This document shows, in pieces, positions 36,117-47,832 of a DNA stretch of 64,000 bases; position 1 is the stretch's first letter; every line of letters begins with the position of its first letter. The notes below the pieces were generated by a model. The model was not told the origin of the DNA. It saw nothing but the letters and a program-made list of their open reading frames with translations, and did not search any database. The translations under genes and the position numbers were made by a program. Source of the DNA: Diphasiastrum complanatum (lineage: Eukaryota; Streptophyta; Lycopodiopsida; Lycopodiales; Lycopodiaceae); contig CM055102.1 in assembly GCA_029204225.1 (NCBI GenBank), positions 47,772,870-47,836,869 on the forward strand, written 5' to 3'.

Positions 36117-37507
36117 CAGTTTTCTAATGAGATAACAGACAAACTCATCAATATTTGTTGATCTTCTTGGAGGTAGCGTGGGTTGATTGTCCAATCCTTG
36201 GTTCTGTTGTTTTAGAGTAGTGACATCTTCTTCTCGTTTGTCTTTCATAAGCTATAGACGTATTCGTATTTGAGACAAGAACTGCTGTAATGGCAGGAGT
36301 AGTTGATGATTCATCTAAAATTATGCTCTTGCCTTTTAGGTCGATGAATTGATCCTCAATAAAATTGACATTTTTGCTGAAGAAAATCTTTGAGGTGTCA
36401 GAATCATATAGCTTGTAGGTTCTATCAAAAGAAGTGTAACCAACGAAGATGGCCTTGATGTTGTGAGATTCCAACTCCTAGCTGGTCTCTTTTTGGATTT
36501 GCACATAAGCAATGCATTCGAATACTCTGAGGTTATGCAATAAAAATTTGGGGCATGTCCAAATTTCAGAAGGCTTTTTACTTAAATGGCCTTCAAAATC
36601 ATGTTCTGATTGTAGGCTACTCCGGCCCAAAATCATATAGGTAGTGATGTGTAAACAAGCATGCACTTAGTCGATTCAACTAAATCTCTATTCTTCCTCT
36701 CAACAAGTTCATTGGACTGAGGTGAATTCAGAGTGATAGATTGGTGCCCAATGTCTTGGCAAAGACAATACTCCTTGAAATGGGTTGAGATGAACTCTCC
36801 ACCTTTGTCTGACCTCAGTGCTTTGATCCTTTTACCAATTTCCTTCTCAGCTCACTCAAATGATCTAAAGAGGTTGAATGCCTTTGATACGTGCTTGAGG
36901 AAATATATTGTTGCTCTTCCCGAGTATTCATCAATGAATGTAATAAAGAATCTAGTACCTTTCAATGATAAGGTGTGTATTGGGCCACAAATGCCTATAT
37001 GAATAACGTCTAAAAAATCTTTAGTTTATACTGACTAGACATGTTCGTAACATATGCATAATTCATATGGCCAAGCTTATTGTGTCGTAGTGATTTTTTA
37101 TTACTCTAAACAATAATATTCAGTGTTTGAATGATATCATGATAGCAATGACTCAATCTATACAAGTTTTAATGTCTCTTTTTGAGTGCAAGGACCGTGT
37201 TTGTCTTTTTGACAAACTTGCAATGATCATTTTTAAATTCTACTCTATGTCCTAAATCCATAATTCTACTAATAGAAAGCATATTTGTAGAAAGATTAGG
37301 AACATAAAGGACTTTGGAGAGTAGCCTTGATTTATCATTCTAGAAGTGCAATTATGATAGTGCCTTCACCTTTAATAACATGTGTGCTGCTATCACGAAG
37401 GTGAATAAGCCTTTTGGTACCGTAAGGCATATAGGGCTAGAAATATTCAATATGATTGGTCATATGTTGGGTGGCTCTAGAATCAAGAAACCAAGCACTA
37501 TGGTTTT
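36117..37507 (-). pseudogene. Ty1/copia remnant (protease to post-integrase), minus strand
   Basis: Protease-like sequence near 37500-37370 (RATQHMTNHI, MPYGTKRLIHLRDSSTHV), pre-integrase debris, then integrase at 37002-36735 (LRSDKGGEFISTHFKEYC), AECMLVYTSL-type and pre-RT text at 36666-36478, and IKAIFVGYTSFDRTYKLYDS at 36456-36397. RT and RNase H are missing. The protease is close to the remnant at 1594-1800, and the integrase to 18653-18905: one old subfamily. Confidence 0.75.
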
Positions 37508-37624
37508 GTGCTCTTTGATGATTCATCGGGAATGCATGTGACAAAACATGAAGTTTCTACCCATAGAACATTGCTGGCTTATGAACCAAAACCTACAGAA
37601 ATACAAGAAAACTACCCACAGACA

Positions 37625-38730
37625 GAAACCGTAAACAACCGCAATGCAACGTCCACCAATGAAGGCACCAAAGGCAACCGCAAAGCAAGAGTCAACATTA
37701 CGATTATAAGCAAAGACCAAATAAATTGCAATGTGCCTCAACCGCAACACAACCACAACGAAGGCATTGTAGTCACTTACGTCATTTCGACGGGAGAACC
37801 AAACTGAAGGCTACCGAAGGAGCCTCACATACAGCCTGCAAATGGTTTCAACGAAGCCACCGCAACAAGCCTGCAAGGACTCACTGTGCGAAGACCAACA
37901 AAATGAGTCAATGCGAGGAACCGCATGTGGTCAGCTTATGCCAAAGCAACAAACCACAACCGCATTGCCAAGACAGATGAAACTTGTTGTCACCTATGAG
38001 GCAAACTGAAGTCAGCTAACCGACGACCGCTCATGATTGAGGCACCGTAGAGAAATGATTGCGATCACAGATGGCTGCAAAAATGGCGGATCTTCACGAC
38101 CCAAGTATAGGGAAGAAGCAAAGTACTAGATATAGAACAAACTCCACGGACAAAGGAGATAGCAAACTGGAAGCCGTTAGAACATGCTTAAACCAATTCT
38201 CGTAATCAAATGATTAGCATAAACTCTTTTTCTTTGTTCTTATATAAATAGGATGAACACGAGAGAGAAGGTTGCGTAGGTTAATGTTGTATAGATGAGT
38301 TGATGTCAAAGTCCACTAGTAAGCGATATCAATTGATAAGTTAGAGTTCATAAGAGACAGAGTTTTCTCTTGTGGTAATGCGTTGCTTTGATATGCCAAA
38401 CATCACTCAAAGATCATTGATATAATACAGATGCTATTTGCACCTATTGCTAAGTGTACAATCTTGAATGCCTTTATGCTTGTTCATTGTTCATGTGTTT
38501 TCAATTGTTACTCTGTTTTTTCGGGCTTAGGCTCACTTCAATGATGCATGAAAATCAGTATTAGACAGGCAATGTCCATCTAGTGCTTGGAGGAGGATAG
38601 AACTCAGTTAGCAACAGTAGCTCTGGTTGAGAGTTCGACTCATTCTAAACTTGCCAGGAATAAAAGAATGAGAGCATCTCAGACAGATATCCCAACCTAG
38701 TTTATCAGGGCCTGGGCTATCAAATCTTAA
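37625..38730 (+). repeat. Left LTR of element F
   Basis: About 1.1 kb. Contains a likely TATA box TATATAAAT at 38242-38250, the expected U3/R landmark. Rich in short CCGCAA/CGAAGG-type repeats at its 5' end. Confidence 0.7.
38242..38250 (+). promoter_or_regulatory. TATA box in the F-type LTR
   Basis: TATATAAAT, conserved at the same place in the other two F-type LTR copies (41050-41057 and 62144-62153) within CCTATATAAATAGGATGAAC-like context. Conservation supports a core promoter role. Confidence 0.65.
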
Positions 38731-38926
38731 CAGCGGTGTCAAAGCTCACGAGAAAATGTGTCTACTAGATTCTATTACATTCCAACAGTGTTAGAGCAGG
38801 TTACTCAAAATCTCAAAGCAAGGTCATTCAAATCAAAGAAGCCTAATACAAGCTGAAATGTTGTATACAACAATGGCATCTACAAGCAGCATTCTACTTG
38901 AATCATGCACTTACCACCTGAGTTGA

Positions 38927-40340
38927 GTGACGACTCTGACGACGAAGGGGCTGCGGACCTACCTACAATTAGAACACCAAGAACCCACAATGGTTTCGCA
39001 CCTAGCCGCAAAGACAAAGACAAAGCATAAGCATCACCTGAGCATTCTCTACGAAGATCCACGAGAGAATGCAAAGCACCTATTAGATATGCACCTAAAA
39101 ATTCATCCTCAACAATGAAAGAATTTTGTGGATTCAGAGGTGAACCACAAACCTATGAAGAAGCCATTGATAGTCTAGAGAAGGACAATGGATAGAAGCC
39201 ATGGAAGTAGAAATACACTCCATGGAAACGAACAACGTCTGGACACTTGAACTGGTACTAGAAGGCAAAAAGACTGTTAAATGCAATGGATCTATAAGTA
39301 CAAGTATGGAGCTAATGGCAAGGTATCACGACACAAAGCAAGGCTGGTATCCAAAGGAATCTCTTAGAAATATGGCATTGACTACACCGAAATCATGTCC
39401 ACATCGGCTATCCTTGCAACTGATAGTAGATCCTTTTGCAACATAGGCATGTACAGGACGTCATACAGTCTTCTGTCTCTACCATTGGTGTTGAGCCATA
39501 GCACTCTAGTTCCGCTCACTTTGTGTCTCGATCCATCTCCTAAAATGATGTATCTTGAGGAGTTGTTGGTAGATTCTCTACCAATATCAAGATTAACTGA
39601 CTGCCAAATAACTATGTATGCTTATTGATCGCATATGTAGCAGCATGCAACCCGAAGATCCACATTTTGGACGAGAAGGCTGCATTCCTACATGGAGAAC
39701 TCAAAGAGGAACTCTAGATGGATCAGCCACCAAGTTTCAAATGCAAATCATTCTCTAATTATGCATGCAGAATGCACAAAAACATCTATGGACTGAAACA
39801 GTCTGCCAGACAATGTTATAAGAAAAAGGATCATGCACTAAGATCCTTGGGCTTCTACCCTTTGATAGCAGACTATAATGTCCATGGAGAGATCATCATA
39901 ATCGGTGTTTATGTAGATGACATGCTCATCCTATTAAGAAGCGATGACCTGATTGCACAAGTGAAGCAGGATATCTCCAAACACTTTGAGATATCAGACT
40001 TGGGTGAAGCACAATGCTACCTAGGATTGGAAATCAATCGATACTTTGAGAATGGTAGATTGTATTTACACCAGTCGATATATATTCAAAGGATCATTGA
40101 TCACTTTCAGATGACTGAATGTAAAGGAGTAAACACTCTGATGATTGCAGACACAATACTAACAAATGCAAACTGTCCGAAGAATGACGAAGAGAGTGAA
40201 GCAATGCTCAACAAGCCCTACAAAAGACTGATAGATTCTTTAATGTATTTGGAAGACAACACCAGACCGGATATTGCATATGCAGTATCTAGAATGAGTT
40301 AGTTCAACATCAATCCAGGACCAACACATTGGAAGATTGC
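38927..40340 (+). pseudogene. RT region of element F
   Basis: RT sequence in pieces. At 39100-39640 it is heavily frameshifted. From 39718 a 194-codon ORF reads MDQPPSFKCKSF, NIYGLKQSARQCYKK, VYVDDMLILL (the YVDD catalytic box) and HFEISDLGEAQCYLGLEINR, then DNTRPDIAYAVSRMS. RNase H is missing and the right LTR follows at 40414. Dead. Confidence 0.85.
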
Positions 40341-40413
40341 TAAAAGAGTAATAAACAAAGGATTATGGACTCTGCTATTCACGCGAAACAGGACTTCAAG
40401 TCAACTCCTATAA

Positions 40414-41355
40414 GAAACCATAAACAACCGCACCACAATGTGCACCAACGAAGGCACAAAAGGAAATCACAAAGCAAGGTCAACATTTTGGTTATAAGCG
40501 AAGACCAATGAAACCGCAATGTGCCCCAACCGCAACACAACCACAATGACGTGATTGCAATCGCTTACGTCGTTTCAATATTCAAGGGAGAACTGAATTG
40601 AAGGCTATTGAAGGAGCCTCACATATGGCCTACAAACGGTGTCAACGAAGGCAATGAAGGCCACTACAACCGCACCACAACAAGTCCACAAGAACTCACA
40701 ATGCAAAGACCAATGAAAGGAGTCAACGTAAGGTGCGGTCAGCTACAGCCAAAGCAATGAACCACAACTGACTGCCAAGACACCACAAGATGAAACTTGC
40801 AGTCACCTACAAAGCAAACCGAAGGCAGTTGATGACCGCTCACGACCAAAAGGCACCATAGAAAAATGATTGCGGTCACAGATGGCTGCAAAGCAAATCT
40901 TCATGACCCAAGTACAAGGAAGATCGAGCAAAGTACCAAATGCAGAACGAACTCCATGGACGAAAAAGACAACAAATTAGAAGCTGTTAGAACGTCTTAA
41001 ACCAGTTCTTGTAATCAAATGATTAGCATAAACTCTTTTTCTAAGTTCCTATATAAACAGGATGAACACAAGAGAGAAGGTTGCGTAGGTTAATGTTGTG
41101 TAGATGAGTTGATGTCAGAATCAGCTAGTAAGGGAGGATAGTTGATAAGCTAGAGTTTGTAAGAGATAGAGTTTTCTCTTGTGGTAACGTGCTGCTTGGT
41201 ATGCCAAACAGTGCTCAAAGATCATTGATATAATACAGATGCTATTTGCACCTATTTCTAAGTGTACAATCTTGAATGCCTTTATGTTGTTTATTGTTCA
41301 TGTGTTTTTAGCTGTTACAATGTTTTTCTGCAATTAGGTTCACTTCAATGAATGC
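40414..41355 (+). repeat. Right LTR of element F, 3'-truncated
   Basis: Matches 37625-38560 with many substitutions. TATATAAA at 41050. It loses similarity at about 41355, where the MITE copy begins. Confidence 0.75.
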
Positions 41356-41362
41356 ATGAAAA

Positions 41363-41714
41363 TGACCCTTTGTAAAGATTCTTTTTATATTTTTTCTCTA
41401 TTTTTTCTTACACATGGACCAATCAAAACACTCAAATTTGAAATCTACATAACGTAACTTTTTGAATCCACATTTTGATTCCACACTAAAAATGGCATAA
41501 CTTTTTAGTGGTAAGTTCAAATTTAGCGAAGTTTAGTGCATTGGAAAGCGCTCAACAAGGGCTTCCCAATGATATGTTAGATGGCATACTTCTAAGCTAC
41601 GATAAAAAGAGTTATGGCAAGTCAAAAGTATTAGTGTTATAATATTTTAATAATATAAACTACATCTTGCACGAATTCTTAAAGGGTCTTTTTGGAGCTC
41701 AAAACTCTTCTAAC
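41363..41714. mobile_element. Second MITE copy, inverted relative to 5686-6063
   Basis: Reads GACCCTTTGTAAAGATTC at the left and AAGGGTCTTTTTGGAGCTCA then AACTCTTCTAACG at the right, the reverse complement of the MITE at 5686-6063 with modest divergence. The outer part of its left terminal repeat is missing. Confidence 0.75.
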
Positions 41715-42090
41715 GGATTCTCAAAGTAAAGCTTGTCTCATCGTAGACAAGTACAAAACAAATAATGATCCACTATCTGGAAGCCAAACGAAAGGTTGCC
41801 AAACAATCGTCATCCCTTTTCACAATGAGAAATTGATGATTGAAAACTACGATCATTTAATCAATAAATGTTGTTGGGGCTTGGTGAGACATTACCATAC
41901 CATGTATATGGATTAGATTGATCTAGAGTAGGAAATAAGTGTGAGGAGATTCAAATAGATAGCAATAAATGAGATTTTTAGGCCAATTGAGGAAGTTAAA
42001 TAGTTTAGAGGCCTAAAAGTCAAGTTAGTGAATGGAGGGTCCATTCCCACCAAAATTCAAATTCAAATAATAAGGGAGGTAGAGATTGGT
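41715..42090. other. No recognised feature
   Basis: Short ORFs without motifs. AT-rich spacer between the MITE and a tandem repeat. Confidence 0.4.
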
Positions 42091-42094
42091 CAAT

Positions 42095-42285
42095 AGCCAT
42101 TGAGGTCAAGTGCACAAAAACTATTATAAATAGTGGTACATTGTATTTTCTTTTTCATGTACATTGTATTTTGATAAATAGTGGCCAGTAGCCATTGAGG
42201 TCAAGTGCACAAAAACTATTATGAATAGTGGTACATTGTATTTTCTTTTTCATGTACATTGTATGTGTATAAATAGTGATACATT
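42095..42285. repeat. Tandem repeat, unit about 95 bp, two copies
   Basis: AGCCATTGAGGTCAAGTGCA begins copies at 42095 and 42190. Both continue into ACTATTATAAATAGTGGTAC and TTTTCTTTTTCATGTACATT-like text. A partial third unit follows to about 42285. Confidence 0.85.
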
Positions 42286-42439
42286 GTATTCCCAAAAATA
42301 GTAGGGTTAGCATTTTGGAGGGAAAACCAAGTGGCAAATAGGGTTGGACCTATTATAAAAGGAGAAAACTCATGGAGAGACAAATCTTCTCTCTTCTTTC
42401 TCTCATTTCATCATTATACATGGTTCTCTTTGGGTTTCA

Positions 42440-42738
42440 CTACTCATTGGTGCACTCTCTTGATGATATATTGCAGTCTTGTGTGGAGAGATTGATGCGA
42501 GGTCAAAGAAATGTTGTCTTCGATGGAAGAGGAGATGACAACTATTGCTTTGTCGTTCTTCTCTTTCCACTCTTGAAGTTCTTTGTTTGTTGGCATCTCT
42601 TCGGTGCCATCCACCCACAACCATAAGGCTTCTCCTCTTAGGATGAGCGAGGTCTTCACTATCCAAGCAAGGAAGTTTGATCCATCTCTTCAAGTACCTT
42701 GCAAATCTTTGATTGGATGCTGTGTATGGAAGCCATAG
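42440..42738 (-). pseudogene. Copia gag N-terminus next to an LTR
   Basis: Minus-strand start MASIHSIQSKICKVLEE at about 42738, then (next frame) LWLWVDGTEEMPTNKELQEW and DKAIVVISSSIEDNI, the usual copia gag pattern of 'W..DGTE...EW..KD.KA'. Sequence to the left of about 42430 is unrelated, so only the 5' end of this element survives. Confidence 0.65.
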
Positions 42739-42770
42739 TCTTAGTGACAAGGCTCTGATTGAGTCTTGTG

Positions 42771-42782
42771 GCTCTGATACCA
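42771..42782 (-). other. Primer binding site of a minus-strand copia
   Basis: TGGTATCAGAGC on the minus strand, one base from CATTCCAACA, the expected LTR 3' end. Orders LTR, primer site and gag correctly. Confidence 0.85.
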
Positions 42783-42783
42783 C

Positions 42784-43390
42784 TGTTGGAATGAAACCGG
42801 ACAATCGGGTCGCTCTGTAGGAACTGTTGAAACCGAGTATTCAAGCTCTAGAGACAATTCTAATTTGAGCTTAGATGGAGGCAATCTATCAAATAAGGCT
42901 ATTGTCTCAAACTGTGATCAATCATCCCCCGAACAGTAGATAGCTACTGCTATTCTGACAATGAGTTTATGAATAGCAGATAATGTCTAGTGACAGCAGA
43001 AATGTATCTACTAATAAAATTGGACAATCATCACAAGATTCAGAGATTGCACATTGAGCAGAAAAATTGTAACTCATCTATATTATCAAAATCGAGTATA
43101 CATCAGAAATTTCTTTTGAGCATTGTCTGTTTCCCAGATCAACGCATCAGTGTGAAATAGGTGTTCTCTGCTCACGAATGGAACTAGCTATTGCTAGAAC
43201 TATCTCTCTTTCTTGATACGCACCTCAGTGAGTGCTATGTTTAGGATTGTGTTTTTCTATGTATGTTATGCATGTCTATGCAATACATATATCGTATTGA
43301 ATTAGATTACAAAATTTGATTAGCTAAATGCTCATTATCTATTTTCTCTATTAGCGTTGCATGGAGGTGATGGATCGTGATAGTTTAAAA
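42784..43390 (-). repeat. Probable 5' LTR of the copia with gag at 42440-42738
   Basis: The inner edge (TGTTGGAATG on the plus strand at 42784) is supported by the primer site. The outer edge is not defined, since no second copy lies in the window. Confidence 0.5.
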
Positions 43391-43628
43391 AACTTCACGC
43401 CCAAGTAGCTGAGGTTCGATAGTTTGTCCATGCCCGATATGTCATCTTGGACTTAGCTTGTGGATGTCCAATTAGTTGACATAGCCCAATAGAGAGAACT
43501 AAAAGGATAGATATAAAAACAGTAAAGCTTTGAAATGTAGAAACACAAGGTCTCTTCATGAGGTGCTCTAGTTTATTCAAATGGGTTATTAGGCCACAAA
43601 GGAGCACACACATGTGCACATGCATGGG

Positions 43629-44200
<572 letters not shown>

Positions 44201-45020
44201 ATGTTTGAAGACTATGAATCGTCGTCTAGCTCTAGTGACGATGACAACAATCACGCCATATCCAAAACAAAATTGGCATACGATGGACCACACATAAATC
44301 AATTGTCACGTCGTGAGCATATGAGATTTAGAGCCATGATGAAAATACATTAACAACAACGTGCCAAAACAAATAAGCCTTGACCTACTACTACTACTTC
44401 TTCTTCAGAATCAAGTTCAAGTGTTGAAAATGAGTTTTGCATTCAAGATGAACTTGAAATAATGAACAACTTGATAAATAACATCTATGAGCATAATGAC
44501 ATGGAAGAATGGACTAAACATGATAGTGAATCATTTATTAGTGCCGAGGAAAAAAAATTGAGAGAAAAAACAAATACACCATTATATCTTGGAGCAAAGA
44601 CATCTAGTTTGGCCGCTTCGTTGCTTATATTGAGCCTCCAAGCAAAACATAAATGGAGTGATACAATTGTTACATCCTTACACAACAGGGAAATCTTATG
44701 ACGCACTGATCAAAATCGATTTTGATTCCCCCAGATCAAATATAACATGCTCTACTGACAAGAAATAGTTTGGTCTCAGTATCATACAACACTCCTCTCC
44801 GAAGGAAAAATTTATAAGGCAAGGTTTGCCAGAAGATCAATGCTACATATTCAAGATGTCAATGCAAGGCCATTCTTTTGGAGTTGATATTGTGAGTAGA
44901 ATGAAAAGAGTCGACAACGGGGACCTAAAGAATGCTTGGATGCAGTTTGACCACACAAGGAGAGTGTGCAAATGGACCATAATGGCTTGTCACATCTACA
45001 ACCCTAGGTACCCATAGGAA
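44201..45020 (+). pseudogene. TNP2/CACTA-like or related transposase N-terminal remnant
   Basis: Plus strand. Ser/Asp-rich lead (DYESSSSSSDDDNN), then TNTPLYLGAKTSSLAASLLI and LQAKHKWSDTIVTSLH. This fits the 'PLY.G...S.L...L..L..KHNWS......LL' pattern at the start of TNP2-type transposases. After stops near 44700 another frame reads LPEDQCYIFKMSMQGHSFGV and RRVCKWTIMACHIYNPRY (to 45015), whose family I do not recognise. Frame changes and stops make it dead. The TNP2 link is by pattern only. Confidence 0.4.
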
Positions 45021-45408
45021 CATAACACAATTTCCTATTGAGTGGGTAATTGAAAAGGTTTCTCCTAAGAAGATTCCCTTCAAAACTTTAAAAATCAAGG
45101 TACAAAAAATAAAATCACATTTTTGGGTAAAATTATTTTTTTAAGTGCAGGCTTTTTGACTTTTTTAAAATCTTCAAAATGCACATACCATATTCTCAAA
45201 AATACATTAGTGATAAACTGCACAATTATGTGCATTGCAAATTTGATATTGTTTTAAAAAAATATTACAAACAAAAAATGAACCTAAAATTCATATAGCT
45301 AATTAACTCTTCACTGAAATTTTGTTATAGGTACTTTCATAAATCATTAATAAGTTATTCATATTTTAAATGTCATCTGAATATTGGCATCTAGATATTT
45401 TCAAAACA
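45021..45408. other. AT-rich spacer with a short dispersed repeat
   Basis: Around 45027-45080, CACAATTTCCTATTGAGTGG and following bases match 63620-63715 (same strand) and 60149-60232 (inverted). Otherwise nothing is recognised. Confidence 0.5.
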
Positions 45409-47054
45409 TTATAATGATGTATTACATTGCATAAAAATTTCATAACAAATAAATTTATCAAAATGCAGAATAATAGTGCATAAGTACATCTTCATACATG
45501 TTCCTGCAAACATGTCCAGAATCCAATCACCCTCATTTGAAAACATATCAATCAACTTATTGATTAATCTCTGAGGCTTTTGGTAAGGGTTAACCAAAGA
45601 CCTATCACCCTCTAAGTGTTTCAATTTTTGAGTGACAGCTGGACAAGAAATCACATTACTACATTGCTCATTGCAATAAATCCACAATCTATTTTTCTCA
45701 TCTGCATCATAGTAGCCCACAGTCATCATTTCAAAAGAACTGATAAGCCAGCAGCCCAGTGCACGTTCAAGATTTGTTTTGTTCCTGCATATGTAATACC
45801 ATATTAGTATTCAGACATACTTAGCTCCTTATCCTCCCATATTCCGAAAATAGTGTCTTGAATATCCCACACATGTCCTTGTCGAAAAGCCAATTGAAAC
45901 CATGAATCATATTTACGAAGGCCATGTGACTTTTCAGACTCATCAATGACTACTCCAACTCTAGCAAACATTGGCGTCTCAATGCACCATCAGCTTTTTC
46001 GTGAGATTCAAGATAATCAACATATTCATGGTGAAAAACCCTAATATTTTCAACAAATGACATCCAAGCCCTGTAATCGTTATCATTATTGTGATCCCAG
46101 GTAAGTAACTTTGCTTCTTTGAGTGTCAGATTACAGAATATTTTACATTCAACAAATCGAAAAATGCTGGTAGTCGGATAAGCGGCCACTAGATGTCTTC
46201 GCGCCTCGGCTAAGTGGGATCCACCAATAACATAATAATCATGAAGTTCAGTTTTTTTCTCATTAAAAACCCCCTTTGAAGGACATTGGTAAGGATCAAC
46301 TAACACAATGAAAGGCACAACAGGCGCATGTGGATTTAGCTTCATTTTGTTCATCAAATTAGTGACATGCACTTTTTGAGGAGCTCTTACTTCCATCATC
46401 CTCCTACCTATATCGGGGTCAATAGGAGGCCTATGAACTTTTTCAATAGGCAAGGCAAAGATCTTGCATGACGCCAACTTTTTGTTCTGAATAGTCTCCT
46501 TAATTTTATTCTGACCAGTCTTGATTACACTTTTCTTTAGCAAACCACCAGGAAGTATGGCCTCGCTTTCGAAACCACCATCACTACCAGAGCTGCTAGA
46601 TAATCCATCATCATTTTTTAATTTTCTCTTGGCCATGACTTTGACTCTCTTCGTCTTCTCAGGGGAGTGCACTTGAACCACAACTTTTGTAGCCTGAGGT
46701 GGAGGGCGTTTCTTTTTTGGAGAAGGCCCTTTCGGTGAGGACAGGTCTTTACTAATTGGCACAAATTGCTGAATGAAAGGCAACAAATCTTTTATTAAAT
46801 TCTTCGAGTTTTTAAATATTATCTTCAACTTTTTAGGAAGGGCAGTTGTTAAACACATGTTAGCCTCCACCAAAGAGAATAATCTACCATCGTCATTTGT
46901 TCCACGGGTTCAATGACTCCCCAAAGTCACCCTCATAGTCTATTCTTTGAATATGACCACAACACTTCGAATTAATGTCTGTCAAAGGAGTTGCTTTCAG
47001 CTTGCACACATACAAAAATAGGCCTTCCTTTGGAGAATACGATATTGTCCCAGA
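45409..47054 (-). pseudogene. ParB-like plus DNA amino-methyltransferase family protein, copy M2
   Basis: Minus strand. A 307-codon open stretch (46873-45950) has a basic Ser/Pro/Lys region (SPKKKRPPPQATKVVV, KRVKVMAKRKLK). A ParB-like fold follows: VVPFIVLVDPYQCP, then YYVIGGSHLAEARRHLV (ParB box-II-like), LTLKEAKLLTWDHNNDN and WMSFVENIRVFHHEYVD. Further on are KYDSWFQLAFRQGHVW and, at 45729-45409, MMTVGYYDADEKNRL. Next is NPYQKPQRLINKLIDMFSNE, then GDWILDMFAGT. The last two match HPTQKP and DPFxGSG of beta-class N4/N6 methyltransferases (motifs X/I). The motif-IV segment seen in M1 was not found here. A frame change near 46900 separates an upstream piece (SYSPKEGLFLYVCKLKATPL). Copia E interrupts at 47055. 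Broken copy; methylation substrate unknown. Confidence 0.7.
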
Positions 47055-47745
47055 TGTGAAAGGTACAGTACTAAGGACCATAAATGGATCTTTGAATGAT
47101 CCACAAGGTGATTGTATGCTTGTTAAACAATCTATCAGAAACTAGTCATCAGAAAACAAGATCTAGTTTAGCAGCTTGATAGGAAACAAGTAGAGACAAT
47201 CAAAGCATTGATCAAATAGTCTAATCCAACTCCACACATGTGGAAATAAGGCTGTAGTACGGCCTGTAGACAGTGTTTACAAAGTGCCGAAGCTGGGTTT
47301 CATTGGAAAAATAGAGTAATCACCATACAATGAGAGGAAACTTGAGTTTCTCCTTGAGGCTCCAAAAAGTTTCTATCTTCTCACTATGGAGAATGGAAAT
47401 ACATAGTAATACACACTTTCTTTGCAAAGTTAGGTGAAAATCCAGCATGTAATAAGGAAGTAGACTCCACTTTCTTGCCCTAATGTGAAAATTCTAGCCT
47501 AGATCCAAGAGTCATGCTTGGTAGGTGCATGGTAGGTACAAATCTCATCATAAATCATGGTCTAGATCCTACAAAGTAGGAATCACTACCAAATAGACAC
47601 AACCGCTCCTCTTGACTCGTGGTAACCTACTTTAGGTGTGTATGTACAAGTGGCACTTTGGCCATTTAAGTAACCAACAAACAATATTGACAAAATGTAC
47701 AATATTCTACATGGCTAGATTTGCCAATGTAGGCAATTTTTCACA
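47055..47745 (-). repeat. 3' LTR of element E
   Basis: 691 bp, starting TGTGAAAAATTGCC on the element strand and ending at 47055 with CA. Nearly identical to 50670-50976 over the shared 307 bp. Confidence 0.9.
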
Positions 47746-47832
47746 CTCCTCCTCAAATCTAGCCTTGGAGATCACAATGCTTTTATAAATAACTCCAATT
47801 GAAGATCTAAGCTTGACAAATGAATCTTTAGG

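Larger units (their letters stand above)
37625..41362 (+). mobile_element. Copia element F with about 1 kb LTRs, internally deleted
   Basis: Long direct repeats at about 37625-38730 and 40414-41355 flank a pol fragment. Shared blocks include CGCAATG/CCACAATG-rich text, GAAGACCAA, CTTATATAAATAGGATGAAC and ATCATTGATATAATACAG. A degenerate primer site (GCGGTGTCAAAGC) follows the left repeat near 38732. Gag, protease and integrase are absent. The right LTR ends abruptly at an inverted MITE near 41363. A related LTR copy occurs at about 61470-62773. LTR outer edges are approximate. Confidence 0.75.

Noticed and set aside
45409-47054. Bacterial contamination as the source of the methyltransferase-like text
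   Set aside because: Plant-like introns, decayed paralogues on the same contig and a copia insertion exactly at its edge indicate nuclear DNA.
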